64,000 nt of DNA from Buxus sempervirens (taxonomy: Eukaryota; Streptophyta; Magnoliopsida; Buxales; Buxaceae). The position numbers and the translations under genes are program-made. Positions 24,049 through 36,549 of the stretch are shown in pieces. Below the pieces are notes generated by a model. That model saw nothing but the letters and a program-made list of their open reading frames with translations. It was not told the origin of the DNA and made no database searches. Each line of letters begins with the position of its first letter. Positions within the stretch are counted from its first letter, which is position 1. The stretch covers positions 39,661,829-39,725,828 of the forward strand of contig OX387187.1 of assembly GCA_947561395.2 (NCBI GenBank). Direction: 5' to 3'.

Positions 24049-26297
24049 ATGGATCTAAGCCAACAGGTGGCCATGATTCGAGCTATGAGAATTCAAATGC
24101 AAGAAATCCAGCAAGGGCAACCACCTGAGCCAGCACCCATGGAAACACATCCACCACTGCAGGACACTCCATTCCCACACCCGGCAGCGGTTCCCATCCA
24201 TCCTCCGCAACAAGAACCATTTGTGCTTGTCCGACTGGGGCAGGAAGAGCAAGACCGGAATAGGGCACGAGAGGCCCAACTTGAGGAAATATTGGCAGTA
24301 TTAAAGGAAGACAATGAGGCCCGAATGGTCACAATGAATGAAGACCTCTTGAAGCAACTCCAACCTAACCCAATGCAGGATGAAACCACTCTAGAGAGCC
24401 TGTGTTTCTTCCCAGGCATCCAATTGCCAGTAAAATTCTGATGTCCCGAACTGCATCGTTTCAACGGCACTAGCTGTCCCTTGATACACTTGCGATCGTA
24501 TGTTGGCGACATGTGTCAATACGTGAAGGATGAAAGGATTATGGTTCAATTCTTCCAGAGATCTCTACCTGGGGCAGCATACTCTTGGTTCCTAAGTTTG
24601 GATAAGCAGAAGGTTAAGACATGGAACAATCTCGCCGCCGTGTTCATTCAACAATACCGTTTGAATAGCCAAATGGTTCAAACCAGAACAGAATTGCAGA
24701 GGTTGTCAAAGAGAAATAGTGAGCCTGTGAGAGACTACGCCAAAAGGTGGATGGAACTAGCCAATTTGGTACAACCCCCTCTTCTTGAACAAGAGCGGAC
24801 TTCTTTGTTCATATCATCACTAGGGCAACTGTACTTCACAATGCTGTTGGGACAGTGCACTGCAAGCTTCATAGACCTAATTGTGGCGTCAGATAGAATT
24901 GAGGATGCGGTTAAAATGGAGAAGCTTGGAGGCTCAGTGATGAGCTTGTTGTATTGAACAATCTCAAGTGGCAAGAAGCAAGAGAATGACGACGGCACAA
25001 GTACAATTAACTATGTACAACCCTCTACGCCATTTCATGTCCCTTCCTTAAGAAGCGTGAGTCTCCCCTCCGCTAACAATACCGCGTCTTGCCTTAGGAG
25101 GCGTCTCACCAAGGAGGAAAGAAAGAATTGGGAGTTCACTCTGCTTCCATATACACTGACTGAATTGTTACCAACGCTCTTGAGAGAGGGACACTTGCAA
25201 CTAGCAACGCCAAATCCCAAGGCGTCAAAAATGAAGGGCAATGATCCAAACAAGAGCTGTGAGTACCACATGGGTGCACGAGGCCACGATACTGATGGAT
25301 GTTGGGGCCTTTGACATGCACTCCAAGACCTCCTTGAAGTTGGGGAACGCAAGATCGATCCTCCAACAAATTGAAAAAAACAAAAACAAAAAAAAAAACA
25401 AAAAAAAGAGAAGAAAAGAAAAAAGAAAAGAACTACCATCATCATCATCTTGCATCTTGGTATTTCAATCGTGAACTCTACTTTCTAATATTTGGTTCTC
25501 CTGGCAGGAACCCCATCAGCGATCAATATGGACCGTACCTTAGGGACGAGTCTTGATGCAACCCAGCAAATAACCAACATAGTAGCTTCTTTACAAAGCC
25601 TACTGCGGGCAATAACAATCAAGGAAGAAACATGGAACAAGTGCTGGGAAGCATTAGAAGAAAATTTCAAGCTGTGATATCGAGTTGGGGTTCTTGAAGA
25701 AGAGATTAAAAGCGTGAAAGGAAAGATACCCCAGAGCAACCAAGAAGTGAGCCTTCCACCAACCTTAGTAGATGGTCGAGTACAAAGAGGGAAAGGAAAA
25801 ACTGTAGCAGTAGATGATCCCCAACTCATGAAGAAGCTGGATGTTTACTATGGCAAAGGGAAGCATGACAGATTGATGAATCATTCGAAGGATCTCCCAA
25901 AGAGGACTCCAGAAGAATTGCAGGCTAGGTTTAAGAGGCAGTTCACCCCTCTGAACGTCCAACCAATCCAGATATTACCTGACTTGCTAAAGGGAGGCCT
26001 TTTACAGCTTAAGCGGCCTAGCCCACGAGCAGTGGCTAGCCACAGTTATAAACCAGGTCAATTTGTGCTTACCACATGGATTTCACGGGGCATAGCACAG
26101 AGCAATGTTGGGATCTATGGCATGACATTCAAGACCTGATTGATCAAGGACTCTTGAAGGAGCTTATCGAGAAAACAAGATACGCTAAAGGACAAGACAT
26201 TTCCGACAAGCTAGCACAGATCCGAATATCTGAATCAGCCATCCTCCCACAGAAAGGAGGAGATGATGTGGAAAAGAATGACAAGGAAAGCAATTAA
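24049..26297 (+). pseudogene. Decayed gag of element C with two zinc-knuckle-like modules
   Basis: Starts with ATG at 24049. The frame reads through in-frame stops at 24439 (probably an arginine codon turned to TGA), 24955 and 25312, all in one frame. Order: proline/glutamine-rich N-terminus, LCFFPGIQLP motif, capsid-like retrotransposon-gag region (24481-24957: WFLSLDKQKVKTWNNLAAVF, YAKRWMELA), then the module LPTLLREGHLQLATPNP + CEYHMG..GHDT..CW (about 25140-25314). After an A-rich stretch, a second diverged module follows: LPDLLKGGLLQLKRPSP + CAYHMD..GHSTEQCW..WHDIQDLID (about 25970-26150). The C-H-H-C spacing recalls Tat/Ogre gag zinc knuckles. Element B has one such module, so C carries an internal duplication. 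Not functional as it stands. Confidence 0.8.
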
Positions 26298-28019
26298 AGG
26301 AGTCCTCCCATGGCATGCATGCTGAATTCCAAGAACGCTGATTTGCGTCGGCCACTCTTTGCATAGTTTGCTGCTCTTTTTTGTCTATCTTTTCTTTTTG
26401 TTTCAATTCTGAACTTGACAACATGTTTCTTTTTGCCAACTTATGAAATCTTTTAGGAAATCACTAGACTATTGGACCACACCAAAGCATGACCGTGATC
26501 TAGCCACCCTAAACTGGGGCAAAGTCAAAAAGCAAAGAAGAAAATACAAAATGGATAAAGATGAAAATGGCTCTTGAGCCAGTTAATTGTGCAAAGACAA
26601 GTAAGTATTACATTCTCTGTAAAAGGATGAAAGGCCATCCTTGATTTTCTCCAAAAATCATCTGACACAAGATGAAACCCTATCGAGACACTTTGGGCCT
26701 AACAATTTCTTCCTCACCATATTCTATCCTTGAACTGGGGCATGAAGCTTCATGAAATTGGAGACACAAGAAAGACAAAGGTGAAAATAGGGCGAAGTGA
26801 AAAGCACCCTAAAAACAAAGGGGCAAAAAGGGGGTTCACCCTAACAAGAATGAGAAAAAGGAACTGGGACAATCCCTTGAAAAAAAAGGCAAAAACAAGA
26901 ACTAGGACAAACCCTCAAAAGAAAAGTCAAAGATTGGGATAAATAACCCAAGAAAGAAAGAATAAGAGAAAAGAACAAAGATGGAAAAGAAGAAAAAACT
27001 ACCAAGCAAAGTTGGGCACAAAGTTGAGGAGACAAAAGATGAAGCAAGCCCTAACAAGACAAATGAATAGAACATGACCCTCACCCCACTCATCAATTTT
27101 GAGCCTCTATACCATTTCTTCTGGACCCTTGAACCCAGCCTACGTTTCGTCCTATTATGAAGTCCTTTCTGATTACAGAGAATGTAACACTGAATCTCAG
27201 ACGAACTGGTAATGACAGAACCAAAAGGACAAAAGAACTTTGGCTAGACATAGTGGTTACCCATAAAATGAAGCTATATAGGGTTTGAGCCCGTTTATCC
27301 TTCATTTCTGAACACTGGAACCAAAGCCTACATTTTGTCCTACTGATAAGTCCTCTCTGATCGTTGGATCATGATCCGTGGAAATTGACAGGACCCTTAG
27401 ATTGGGGCAAGACATCAAACCTGAGAGAAGGAATCAATTGAAAGAAAAACCATTCCACAACCCTCAGACAAGGGTGGGGAAAGAAAAAACAAGACAGGAA
27501 GGCAAAAGAGCTGGGGAAAGGGCAGTGCCAAAGAAACCCCCTGGACCAAAACAATTCCCCTCATTTCAACCCGGGGCATGCTATTGAAGACGAAAAATGT
27601 TAAGACCCTCGCAGAGAGTGCCAGGAGGAACCACTTCATAAGTCTAAATGAGATTGTTGGGTGACTTACCCAAAGATTACTGGTCTTGTCATGGACCCAC
27701 TTCAAAGAGGAAACTCCAAACTCTTAATGAATTCCCAATAGATTTTAATCAAAAAGAAATTTCTTGAATTTACATGTAATTTTGATAATAAACAGATGAA
27801 GTCCAATTGACTGAACTCCACATGAACTTTTGCAGGTACTGACAAAACTTGAAATAGATAGACAAAGCCACCACAGCGCATCTCACATGTTGGGTGCGAG
27901 ACAGAATCATCGTAATGTAGTCACACATTGGATGCAGAAGAAATTCATCACAGTGTACTCACATATCGGATTCGAGACAAAGATATCCCCAACATATTTC
28001 ACATGTTGGGCAGAGATTG
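26298..28019 (+). other. 3' non-coding modules of element C
   Basis: No pol domain. It holds the hairpin AAGGATG...CCATCCTT (26623-26642) and two copies of a block reading CCTAYRTTTYGTCC...AGTCCTYTCTGAT (27139-27174 and 27327-27362), both also present in element B. Positions 27877-28015 carry about four imperfect 45-bp repeats (tcacatgttggg...gagacaga). Confidence 0.65.
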
Positions 28020-28865
28020 AAGGAGCAAGGTGCCTCTCAACCCTAAGGAGCAAGGCGTCTCCCAAGATAGAGGAAGCAAGGTGCCTCCTAAAAATCAAGA
28101 CACAAGGAGCAAGGCGTCTCCCAAGACAGAAGGAGTAAGGTGCCTCGCAAAAATCAAAACATAAGGAGCAAGATGTCTTCCAAAATTGAAGAGTTAAGCA
28201 GCAAGGTGCCTCCCAAAAATCAAGACATAAGGAGCAAGGCGTCTCTTAAGATAGAAGGAGCAAGGCGTCTCCCAACCACAGAAAGCAAGGCATCTCTCAA
28301 GACTGAAAGGGGCAAGGCGTCCCTAGAGCAAGGTGACTCCGAAATTAAGGAGCAAGGCGTCTCCCAACACTAGAGAGCAAGGCGTCTTTCAAGACTGAAA
28401 GGGCCAAGGTGTCCCTGGATCAAGGCGACTCCGAAATTAAGGAGCAAGGCGTCTCCCAACCACAGGGAGCAAGGCGTCTCTCAAGACTAAAAGGGCAAGG
28501 CGTCCTTGGAGCAAAGCGACTCCGAAATTAAGGAGCAAGGCATCTCCCAATCATAGAGAGGAAGGCGTCTTTCAAGACTGAAGGGGCAAGGTGTCCCTAG
28601 GGCAAGGCAACTCCTAAACTAATGGAGCAAGTTGTCTCCCAAGATTGAATGGACACGGAAATGTGTCCCTAAGGAGCAAGGCATCTCCCAAGACTGAAGG
28701 ACATGGCATCCTTGGAGCAAAGAATCTCCAAACCGCAAAAAAGGTTGAGGCCAAAGCCTCCTGATTGAAGAACAATGAGCAAAGACCTGAAAAGGAGTAG
28801 AACGTCTCCTAAGACAGAAGGACAAGGTGTCCCTAAGGAGCAAGGTGCCTCTGCAAATTTGAACA
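28020..28865 (+). repeat. Tandem array with ggagcaaggcgtctcccaa core
   Basis: About twenty-five imperfect copies of a 15-19-nt word (gcaaggcgtctcc / gcaaggtgcctc / gcaaggcgactcc) spaced 25-45 bp apart, forming higher-order units. It sits in the 3' internal part, before the polypurine tract. Open frames through it are by-products of the repeat. Confidence 0.85.
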
Positions 28866-29480
28866 GGATGTTCCCATTCCTGAAAATGACAGAGAATCAA
28901 GACATGAAGAAGAAGACAAAATGAAGAACTGCTGGGCAAATGGCCCCTTTTGTAATTTTCATTTTCCCACTTTTGTATCATAGGATTTGAACCAGGATTC
29001 GGAGCTCTTCGGTGTGCTGGACAGCAGTGACACTTAAACCCTTTAGAAGCCAAATAGAGCTAGTGTACCTACATGGGGGATAAAGAACTTCAAACTTAAA
29101 AAAAAATAAAACCAAAAAACGAAAAAAAAAACAAAGAAAAAGTGAAAAGATAAAAGAAGAAGTCAAAAGTCAATGAAAAAAACAAAAGGAAAAGAACACT
29201 GTTGAAGCACTTTTACATCAACGCCGAAACAAGTCGATGAGTCTAAGTCCAACCCATCATTTTCAACTTAAACTAAAAGAGGGAAACAATTCCAAACGTC
29301 CAATGGCAAGGAAATTCCCCAGCACTTGGAAGTGAGCTAAAGCAACGTAGAGCTTTCACCGGTGCTTCCGCATCTTTGAAAACATTAAGCGACTTGACTC
29401 ATCAGTTATATCGACAGAAATGCAAAGTGCAAAAATAGGGTTCTTTTTATTCTTTTTCATTCATCGCCTTGGTGACTCTG
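28866..29480 (+). other. Region between array and polypurine tract of C
   Basis: Non-coding, with A-rich runs. Shares with 57470-57560 of element B the words 'actggcccctatgtaattttt/cccacttttgta' and 'tgtgctggacagcagtg/gcaccggacagcgtc'. Confidence 0.55.
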
Positions 29481-29495
29481 ACAATGAGGGGCAGC
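29481..29495 (+). other. Polypurine tract of element C
   Basis: acaatgaggggcagc directly before the 3' LTR; same ending (ggggcagc / gagggcagc) as in element B. Confidence 0.7.
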
Positions 29496-31812
29496 TATCA
29501 GCAACCCATTTTTGCACCATAAGATTCCCCAAGAAGCATATCTTAAACCGGCATATATGTGGGCACGTAAATCAAGGTTTTATAGTAAACTCGCCTTTTT
29601 GAAATAACAAGCCCATAATAAAGAGAATTCTAAGCTGATTCCGATGCACCAAACCGTGCTCAAATCGGATCTCAAATGGCTAAGTTATGAATAAAAGAAA
29701 TAAATGGTAGTTTGTGGATTTTTACAAAACCGAAATTGGATGCCACATGGCAGCCATGTGTACGCCATGGTGGCTGCCATGTAACCAATGACAAATTAAA
29801 ATTTTGTGCGGTTGCTTTAGTAAATAAGTAAGTTTCCTAATGAGGTTTATTATGCAAATAAATAAAAAATTTAATAACAAAGTTAAAAGAAAATAAACAA
29901 AGAGAAATGAGTTGGACGAATTGGTCCAACTCATATTCTCTTGAGATATTGAAACAAAGCCTAAAAAATATAAGCCTAATAAAAATGTGGGACAATATAG
30001 ACTTTGACCAAACCTAAATGAATGAAGGGTTTAAGAGAGGAATAGAAGGAGTTAGGAGTTTAGGTGTTTAAGAGGAGAAGTTTAGAAAATGAAAGGTTTA
30101 AGAGAGGAAGAGGAGGAGTTAGGAGTTTAGAAGAGGAAGAGGAGGTGTTAGGAGTTTAGGTGTTTAAGAGAGGAGTTAGGAGTTTAGGTGTTTAACAAAG
30201 GAGTTAGGAGCTTAGGTGTTTAAGAGGAGAAGTTAAGAAGTTGAATGGGTGAGAAACCTCTATAAAATGGCTTGAAGTTGGAAGAAAAAGAGGAGGGGGA
30301 GAGCAAGTAAGAGAAGTCTCCAAAAAAAAGTCAGAGCAACAAGTAAGAAGGGAGGACGTTTGGAGAATTTTGGGGGGCTGCACTAGAGAAAAAAAAAAGG
30401 TAATTTCAAGAGAAAATAGCAATACTTGCTGAGGTGATTCTACATTGAAGTCACTGGAGGTAAAAAAGGGGATGGGGGATCCATACCATCTGAAGGAAAG
30501 ATTGTAGCTATTTTCCACTGCACCGAGGCTCCGAATCTGGTTCAACATTGGATTTTACAGGTATTTCTCTTTGTTCAAACATTGCAAAAGATCATCTCTT
30601 TTCTCTTAAAGTTACTGGAACTTGAAATACATGATCCCATAAGAATGTTGAGTTGCATTTGCTGTTAATATCAAACTCGTACACAGTCCATTTCCTAAAT
30701 TCTTATGGTAAACTACACAACACTGTACCATAAACAAATAAACTAAATAAAATAGGTAGTTCTGGGTTTGGTAATGGCCGAACCTCATTGAGTTCAGTCA
30801 TTACCACACACAACATTGTAATAGTTTTATTTTTTATTTTTGCTTGGTGTAACTCATAAACAAAAAAAAAAAAAAAAAACAGAAACAAGTGTTCCGCAAT
30901 GGCTGAAGGTGACCTAATTCAGCCATTGCTGAACCCAATATAACATGGTGCTTTTAATTATTTTTTAAAAAAAAAAAAACAAGACCAAACATATGGCTGC
31001 ATGTTGAGTTTTTTGATTTGGGTGTCTACTCATTGTAAATTTGATACATGTGCAATATGTTTTAGTCTTCTAGTATAGCATGTATCATAGCAATCCCCAT
31101 TCCCCATGAAACCCTTGTATATGAGAAAGAGAAAAAAATAATAAGAAGATAATAGTAGGATGACGGCAAAGAAAAAAGTGTGTTTAGCCATTGCCGAGCA
31201 TAGTAGTTTAACATTTGTTTTGGTGTGTGCTATAGCTTACAATTTTTTTTAAAGTGTATAGATGTGCATGATATAATGGAAATTAGAGTAAAAAATAAAT
31301 AAATAAATAAATGGCCGAACATGGTTCCATTTGGTTTCCCAATCTTTATCGTATTTGACCTTGTTTAATTTGGGCCTTATTAAATTATGCTTTATAGACT
31401 ATTGTATCATTTGTCATCTTTTGTATAGCTTGGCTAGGTTATGTTTTGTTTCAAGTAATGTAGCATAGCAAAATCCCATTCCTTTAAATCTTTGTAAACA
31501 TAGACTATTATTTGCTAAATACATCAAATGATAAATATAATAAAATAAAATAAAAGAATAAAATAAAAGAAATAAAAGAAAATAAAATAATAATAAAATA
31601 GTCCATTAAATATCCAACTAATTTAAGGGAGCCCATTTCAATGGGGCAACTCAGGGTGTTCAACGACTTTCTTGGGTTGTAATAGGGTCACTTATCCGGA
31701 ATCACTGGTTCAGATCAAAAGTCAACAAGGTGTCTACCTGCACCATTTCCGGTAGTGGCGACTCCTTAATAGATTGTAACAAGCTCTTTTTAGTGCGCCC
31801 GAGGTGCGCACA
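29496..31812 (+). mobile_element. 3' LTR of element C
   Basis: Starts TATCAGCAACCC (TG changed to TA) and ends GTGCGCACA. It keeps the palindrome (29907-29934), the purine-rich tandem region (about 30020-30235), TATA (30261-30268), and the U5 stem and 9-mer (31756-31764). Flanked on the right by CTATA (31813-31817). Confidence 0.85.
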
Positions 31813-32089
31813 CTATAATCTCCACTAAAAATAGTTTTCACAATAAAACCAATGGCTTGCTTATGTGTTACGACTCAATCTAGTATCAATTTTACAGCAC
31901 AAACCGAATGCTTATGCTACTTTGCTTGGCTTTAATTTCTTGGATGGCAACTGTCTCATTGTAATTATTTTGGATTGGTATGGGGTGTTAATGGGTTAGG
32001 CCCATCGGGTGTGGACCTGATCTTGCGTAGAGGGTTTTGGTTGCCGGCCGCCCGCAACGAGTCATGAACAGGTAACATGTATTAATATA
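31813..32089. other. Flank of element C, with duplication copy and 61-bp repeat
   Basis: 31813-31817 is the right CTATA duplication. 32029-32089 is the left copy of a 61-bp direct repeat found again at 36489-36549 (four mismatches, no gaps). No gene recognised. Confidence 0.7.
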
Positions 32090-35000
32090 CTAGCAATCTG
32101 GCCCATGCATTGCACGGGCAAATAAAATATGTTTATACTACTAATAATATCTTTCCCAAGAATTACTTATTCTAGAAGCTGAGTTTAAAGAAACAAAAAA
32201 AATAAATAGAAAATAGCATATTAAAGGCCTTTGTGTAGTACACAATATGCAATTGGATGTCCCAACCTGTATAAGTATCTGTTGTGTCGAAGACATAAGT
32301 AGGTATATTCTAGGAGGTAAGGCATGAAGTTATTTAAGTAACAAATACACAAAACATACCTTGTTTAGTACAATAAGCTTTGATATCTGTTTGCACAAAA
32401 GTAATTTTTAAAACTATCATAAGAAGCGGGAAATAATATACATGCCATACACGAAGCAGGAAATAGTGTAAAATGGCATGTTAAGAAAAGGTTTGAAGCT
32501 TCTCAAAAGTTTAGCCTTTTTTTTTCTCACAGATTGAAAATTTCCCACAGCAATTTGTATAAACATCTTCATGTCACCACAATCGTTGACATCAACGTGA
32601 TCCTACAAAATGAAGGAAAGATTAAAGAGTTTCATACATAAAATTTGACTTTCGCTGGTATTTAATGTTGTAATGTAACAGAAAAGCCATATAATGAATG
32701 GATAAATTACTGTAGAAAGTTAGTTTGAGAAAGAGAACTATGGTTTCAAAACAACATAAGAACCGATGAAAGTCAATGAGAAACACAAAAACAGCTACAT
32801 CAGAGATTTGATTGAAACTGGAATCAAGTTTCTTGTACTTTAAGTGGGGTTAAAAAACGACCCATGCCAAACAGAAAACATAGAAAGTTATAAAGCATCA
32901 GTTAATAGAACATAGATGAGTTGGTCTGCAGGGTATATTGAACCTTGGATCCGAGAGCAAAGTCTTGACAACCTTGTTTTGAACCATAAAATCTAATAGA
33001 AAACAGTGTATCAAAGTCTTCGAATGAAATTTGATGGCTTGTGATTGTGCAATCAAAGTTTTTGAAACGAACTCACATGCCTTATAACACATGTTGTATT
33101 AAAATCTGGGAGCTACATTTCTTATGCATGTGTGCTTATTATTAACATAATTCTTGCTATATCGTTTTTGGATCTGGTGCAATGGTCGCAAAGATAAATT
33201 ACTACTTATTAATAAACTTTTGTCATGTTCCATGACAACCGTGAAGATCCCTATTAGTCTCTTTTGACTCAGTGATGCCCTTCTCATGTTCTTTCTTTTC
33301 TTTTTTTTCCTTTAATTTTTTAATTGCAACTTTTTCATTTTTTTTTCTTTTCTTGATTGCAAGGAAGGGGGTTTGAGCAATATGATCAATGATGAAGCAG
33401 TCCCCAAGGAAAGATGAAGAAGACACGCAAAGCTTACTCTCACCAAAAAAGTAGGCTACTACAATATTCAATGATGTCAAGTAGGACTCTTAATAACTGA
33501 GACAGGTCCAGCACACCGTACCAAGGGAAACAAAATGAGGATAGGGCTCCAGATTATGATAAAGAAGATAAAGAATTGGAGTATACATGGGGAAAGAAGG
33601 GACGAGAATTCTGGAGCTTCTCATTGGCAAAGTCATGCCATACAAAGAAAAAGCTTATTTTGACTTTTTCCATCTGTCTTTTGATCCAATTATCTACTAC
33701 TTGAACTGCCATCTCAAATTTCTAATATCTCCTGGTAATAAGTCAAGGGTTTAAGAAAAGCATTTGAATAAATATAATATAGAAAGCACATCTCTAAACA
33801 ATAGAAATCAGAAAGGAGCTTACTTGGGTTAAGACGAAATAGAGGAATTATAAATTCAAAGATATTGTGAACTTGTAAGTTCTGAAAATTATTTGCAATG
33901 AATTTGAGTCCTATATATTTGTAACAGAAGCACTATGATATCCATAGGAAATTATTACCTTAGACAAAAAGAATATAAGCCCTATGATTTGATAACCATA
34001 GTATTACCTTAGAGAGAGAGAGAGAGAGAGAGGAAAAAAAAAAAGAAAAATGAAACCTAGGATCATTATCATCTGGGTTAATGTATGATTGCATATGTTG
34101 GCTCAATAATAAGAGGTTTGAAACCTAAAACCACTGGAAGGTAGTAGATCTAGGTAAAAAAATTCCATTTATCTCCATATCCCCCATAAGGAAAACCCAG
34201 AAATTATACCAAGTTGAGATAAACCCTACAATTTTGGTATGAGATAAACCACCAGATGTGCAAAGAAAATAAATGAAAGTTTTTGAAGCTACAATACAAA
34301 ATTAAAATATGCAACATGCTTTCCAATTATTATTGTAATCAGTACTTTCAACTCTATAGAAAATGGCATTGATGGATTTATCAAAGTGCTTTTATGACTA
34401 TAAATGCTATGCAAAGAGTATATAACAATTTCTCAAATGGCAATTACGAATTCAACCTACTCTGTAGATTTACTCTAACACAACCACTGTAGTTGGACCC
34501 ATTCAGAAGGAAAAAAAAAATTCAAAGCTCCGCCATCCACATCTCAACAAAGTCTTTGATAATTTAAAGAGAAGAGAAAAAGGTACTACAGTTTCTGTCT
34601 AAAATGACCACCCAAAATCACTTGTATTGACCAAGCACAGGAAAACAAACGATCAAAGAGATATTAAGTGAGAACAGAAGCAATTATAACTAACGTACAC
34701 TCTCTACAACCCATCCTTTAGGTAAAAACTACTTCAAAAATTTCCAGAAACCTCAGAAATTTAAGAAAGCCAAGATAGAAAAAGACAGAGAGGTCCCTTA
34801 TTCAAACACACATCTTACTTTTTCCATCACAGTAATTTGAAGAATCAAACAAATGAAGCAAAGACACCAACAAAAGCATCTATTCCACTAAAAAAAAATG
34901 TTTAACATTGTTTTAAAAAGAAATAAAAAATCAGTCCTCTAAATTAATGAAATCATATATTACTTTCCCAATTTCTCCATATTGTCTTTAGCTGTCAAGG

Positions 35001-36488
35001 TAAAAAATGATAGGAAAAGACACAAATTGTAGAGAGAGCACAGAACATACTTGGTGGAACATTGATGATAGAGGAAAAAACTATAAAAACTTAAATTCAA
35101 TCATAGTTGATCAGATCGAACCAAATTGTCAAGATAATAACCCAAGTGTCAACTGATACCAATGTGGAAAAAACAAAATCCAATTCAGGTTCAGAGGTAT
35201 GAATCCTTCAATACCAATAATGAAGCCATCAATTCTAGGAGTATGGTGCCAATAAACGTGGGTAGCACGTTGTCTAAAATCAATGGATACAACATTTCCT
35301 ACATCAACTGACTGATTGGTTGTATTGTTTCACTAAAAAAATCATTTATCAGAAAACAAAATAAATATTTTAAGTGAATTAAAGAAGCATCTCACTAGGA
35401 AGACGAAGGAGTTGTCTATAGACGGTGTTCACAATGGCATAGGAGAAGATCCAACAAATTAATACAAACCTGAAATTGTGAAAAAAAAAACCAAATAAGA
35501 TTTGTGTTTCCATTCTTAGAAAGAAAGGGTAAAAAAAAATGGCAAACAAAAGGAATCAAATTACTTTTATGAATGAGAAAACGTTAACAATTCAAGTTTC
35601 CTCGAATCCTCTAACATATGAAACCATTGAAACAAAACCAATTCTTTTTCCTTTGACAGCCAAAATCGAAAAGCAATAAAGATAAGACAACGACCCAGAT
35701 TATGTTTCCTACATTCAAGTTATATCAGAACCAAATCTTGACAAACAAGAAGTTCATGATCTCCCTCTTTTTTTTTACCATATTTATTTCACTGATACAA
35801 CAACTTAAAGCTAACCCAGTTTGTTTCTACTCTCCCATGCCGGAATCAAAATCGAAAGAAAACCCTTATGTTCAAGATCAGATTAAATGGTTCGAACGGC
35901 AAAAGAAAAAGAAACAGATAAACATAGAATAAGAAATTGCATCTTCAAAGCTACAAAAGGTCTTGGCAGAAAAATTGGGATTAAGTGGTCTCAGGGATGA
36001 AATAACAAATCCAAGATCTGAAGTAGGATCAATTTGAAATATAACTGCATGTAATGATCCCAAAAGCTGAAAAGAAAAGAGAAAAATATGAATGAAGCTC
36101 ACCGGAGAATAACTCACTAAAATGCGTGCACATCCCTAAACGCATTCCCTTGGCATTAGATAAATTAGGGGGTGGGGGCTCGCCGCCTTCACGGGAGAGG
36201 AGACAGAGGATGAGGGGTAAGGGGTTGCAGCCAAAGACAAGAGGGAGAGAGAGGTAGCAATAGAAAAAGACAGAGAGCGGGGTAGAGATTGCAGCCGAAG
36301 ACAGGGAGAGAGAGGTAGTAGAAGGTAGCGAAAGGAGATTTCTCGATGGCCGAATGTGATGAGAAAATTCGATGGCTAAATGAGAAAACTTGATGGTTGT
36401 CATGGTGTGGGCGACATTCTGGAACAGTCGAGAAAACCTCGAGGATGCGAAAAGACGAAGAGAACCATTTTTTTTTTCTTCAGAAAAG
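32090..36488 (-). mobile_element. Segment with Helitron-type 3' terminus
   Basis: On the minus strand the left end reads hairpin GCCCGTGCAATGCATGGGC (32101-32119), about 7 nt, then GCTAG followed by host T: the layout of a Helitron 3' end (CTRR after a GC-rich hairpin). The 5' end (TC) is not identified. The body is AT-rich with many poly-A/T runs, an (AG)n run at 34011-34032, and at 36030-36480 a GC-richer stretch that could be a captured 5' exon or leader. No Rep/helicase sequence seen, so non-autonomous at best. Confidence 0.55.
34011..34032. repeat. (AG)n microsatellite
   Basis: Uninterrupted run of eleven AG units. Confidence 0.9.
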
Positions 36489-36549
36489 AGAGGGTTTCGG
36501 TTCCCGGCCGCCCCCAACTAGTCATGAACAGGTAACATGTATTAATATA
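36489..36549. repeat. Right copy of 61-bp direct repeat
   Basis: Matches 32029-32089 at 57 of 61 positions; after it the sequence continues with a different flank. Confidence 0.9.

Larger units (their letters stand above)
16811..31812 (+). mobile_element. Complete Tat/Ogre-like element C (15.0 kb, gag only)
   Basis: LTRs 16811-19142 and 29496-31812, PBS 19146-19163, polypurine tract 29481-29495 and target duplication CTATA on both sides. Without the nested solo LTR (about 19455-22872) the internal part is about 6.9 kb. It encodes a decayed gag (24049-26297) followed by non-coding modules and a tandem array; no protease, reverse transcriptase, RNase H or integrase can be found in any frame. 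This is the build of a non-autonomous gag-carrying LTR element. The LTRs differ by a few percent by eye (not computed). Confidence 0.85.

Noticed and set aside
27830-28373. Open frames with repeated KASPKIE/ARRLP peptides
   Set aside because: They run through the tandem array of element C; the peptide repeat is produced by the DNA repeat.
28020-28865. CRISPR-like regular repeat
   Set aside because: Repeat words vary, spacing is irregular, there are no constant-length unique spacers, and the context is a plant retroelement.
36029-36517. 162-residue frame on the minus strand
   Set aside because: Serine/leucine-rich, low complexity, no recognised domain, no matching exon structure; may be captured leader sequence but coding is unsupported.
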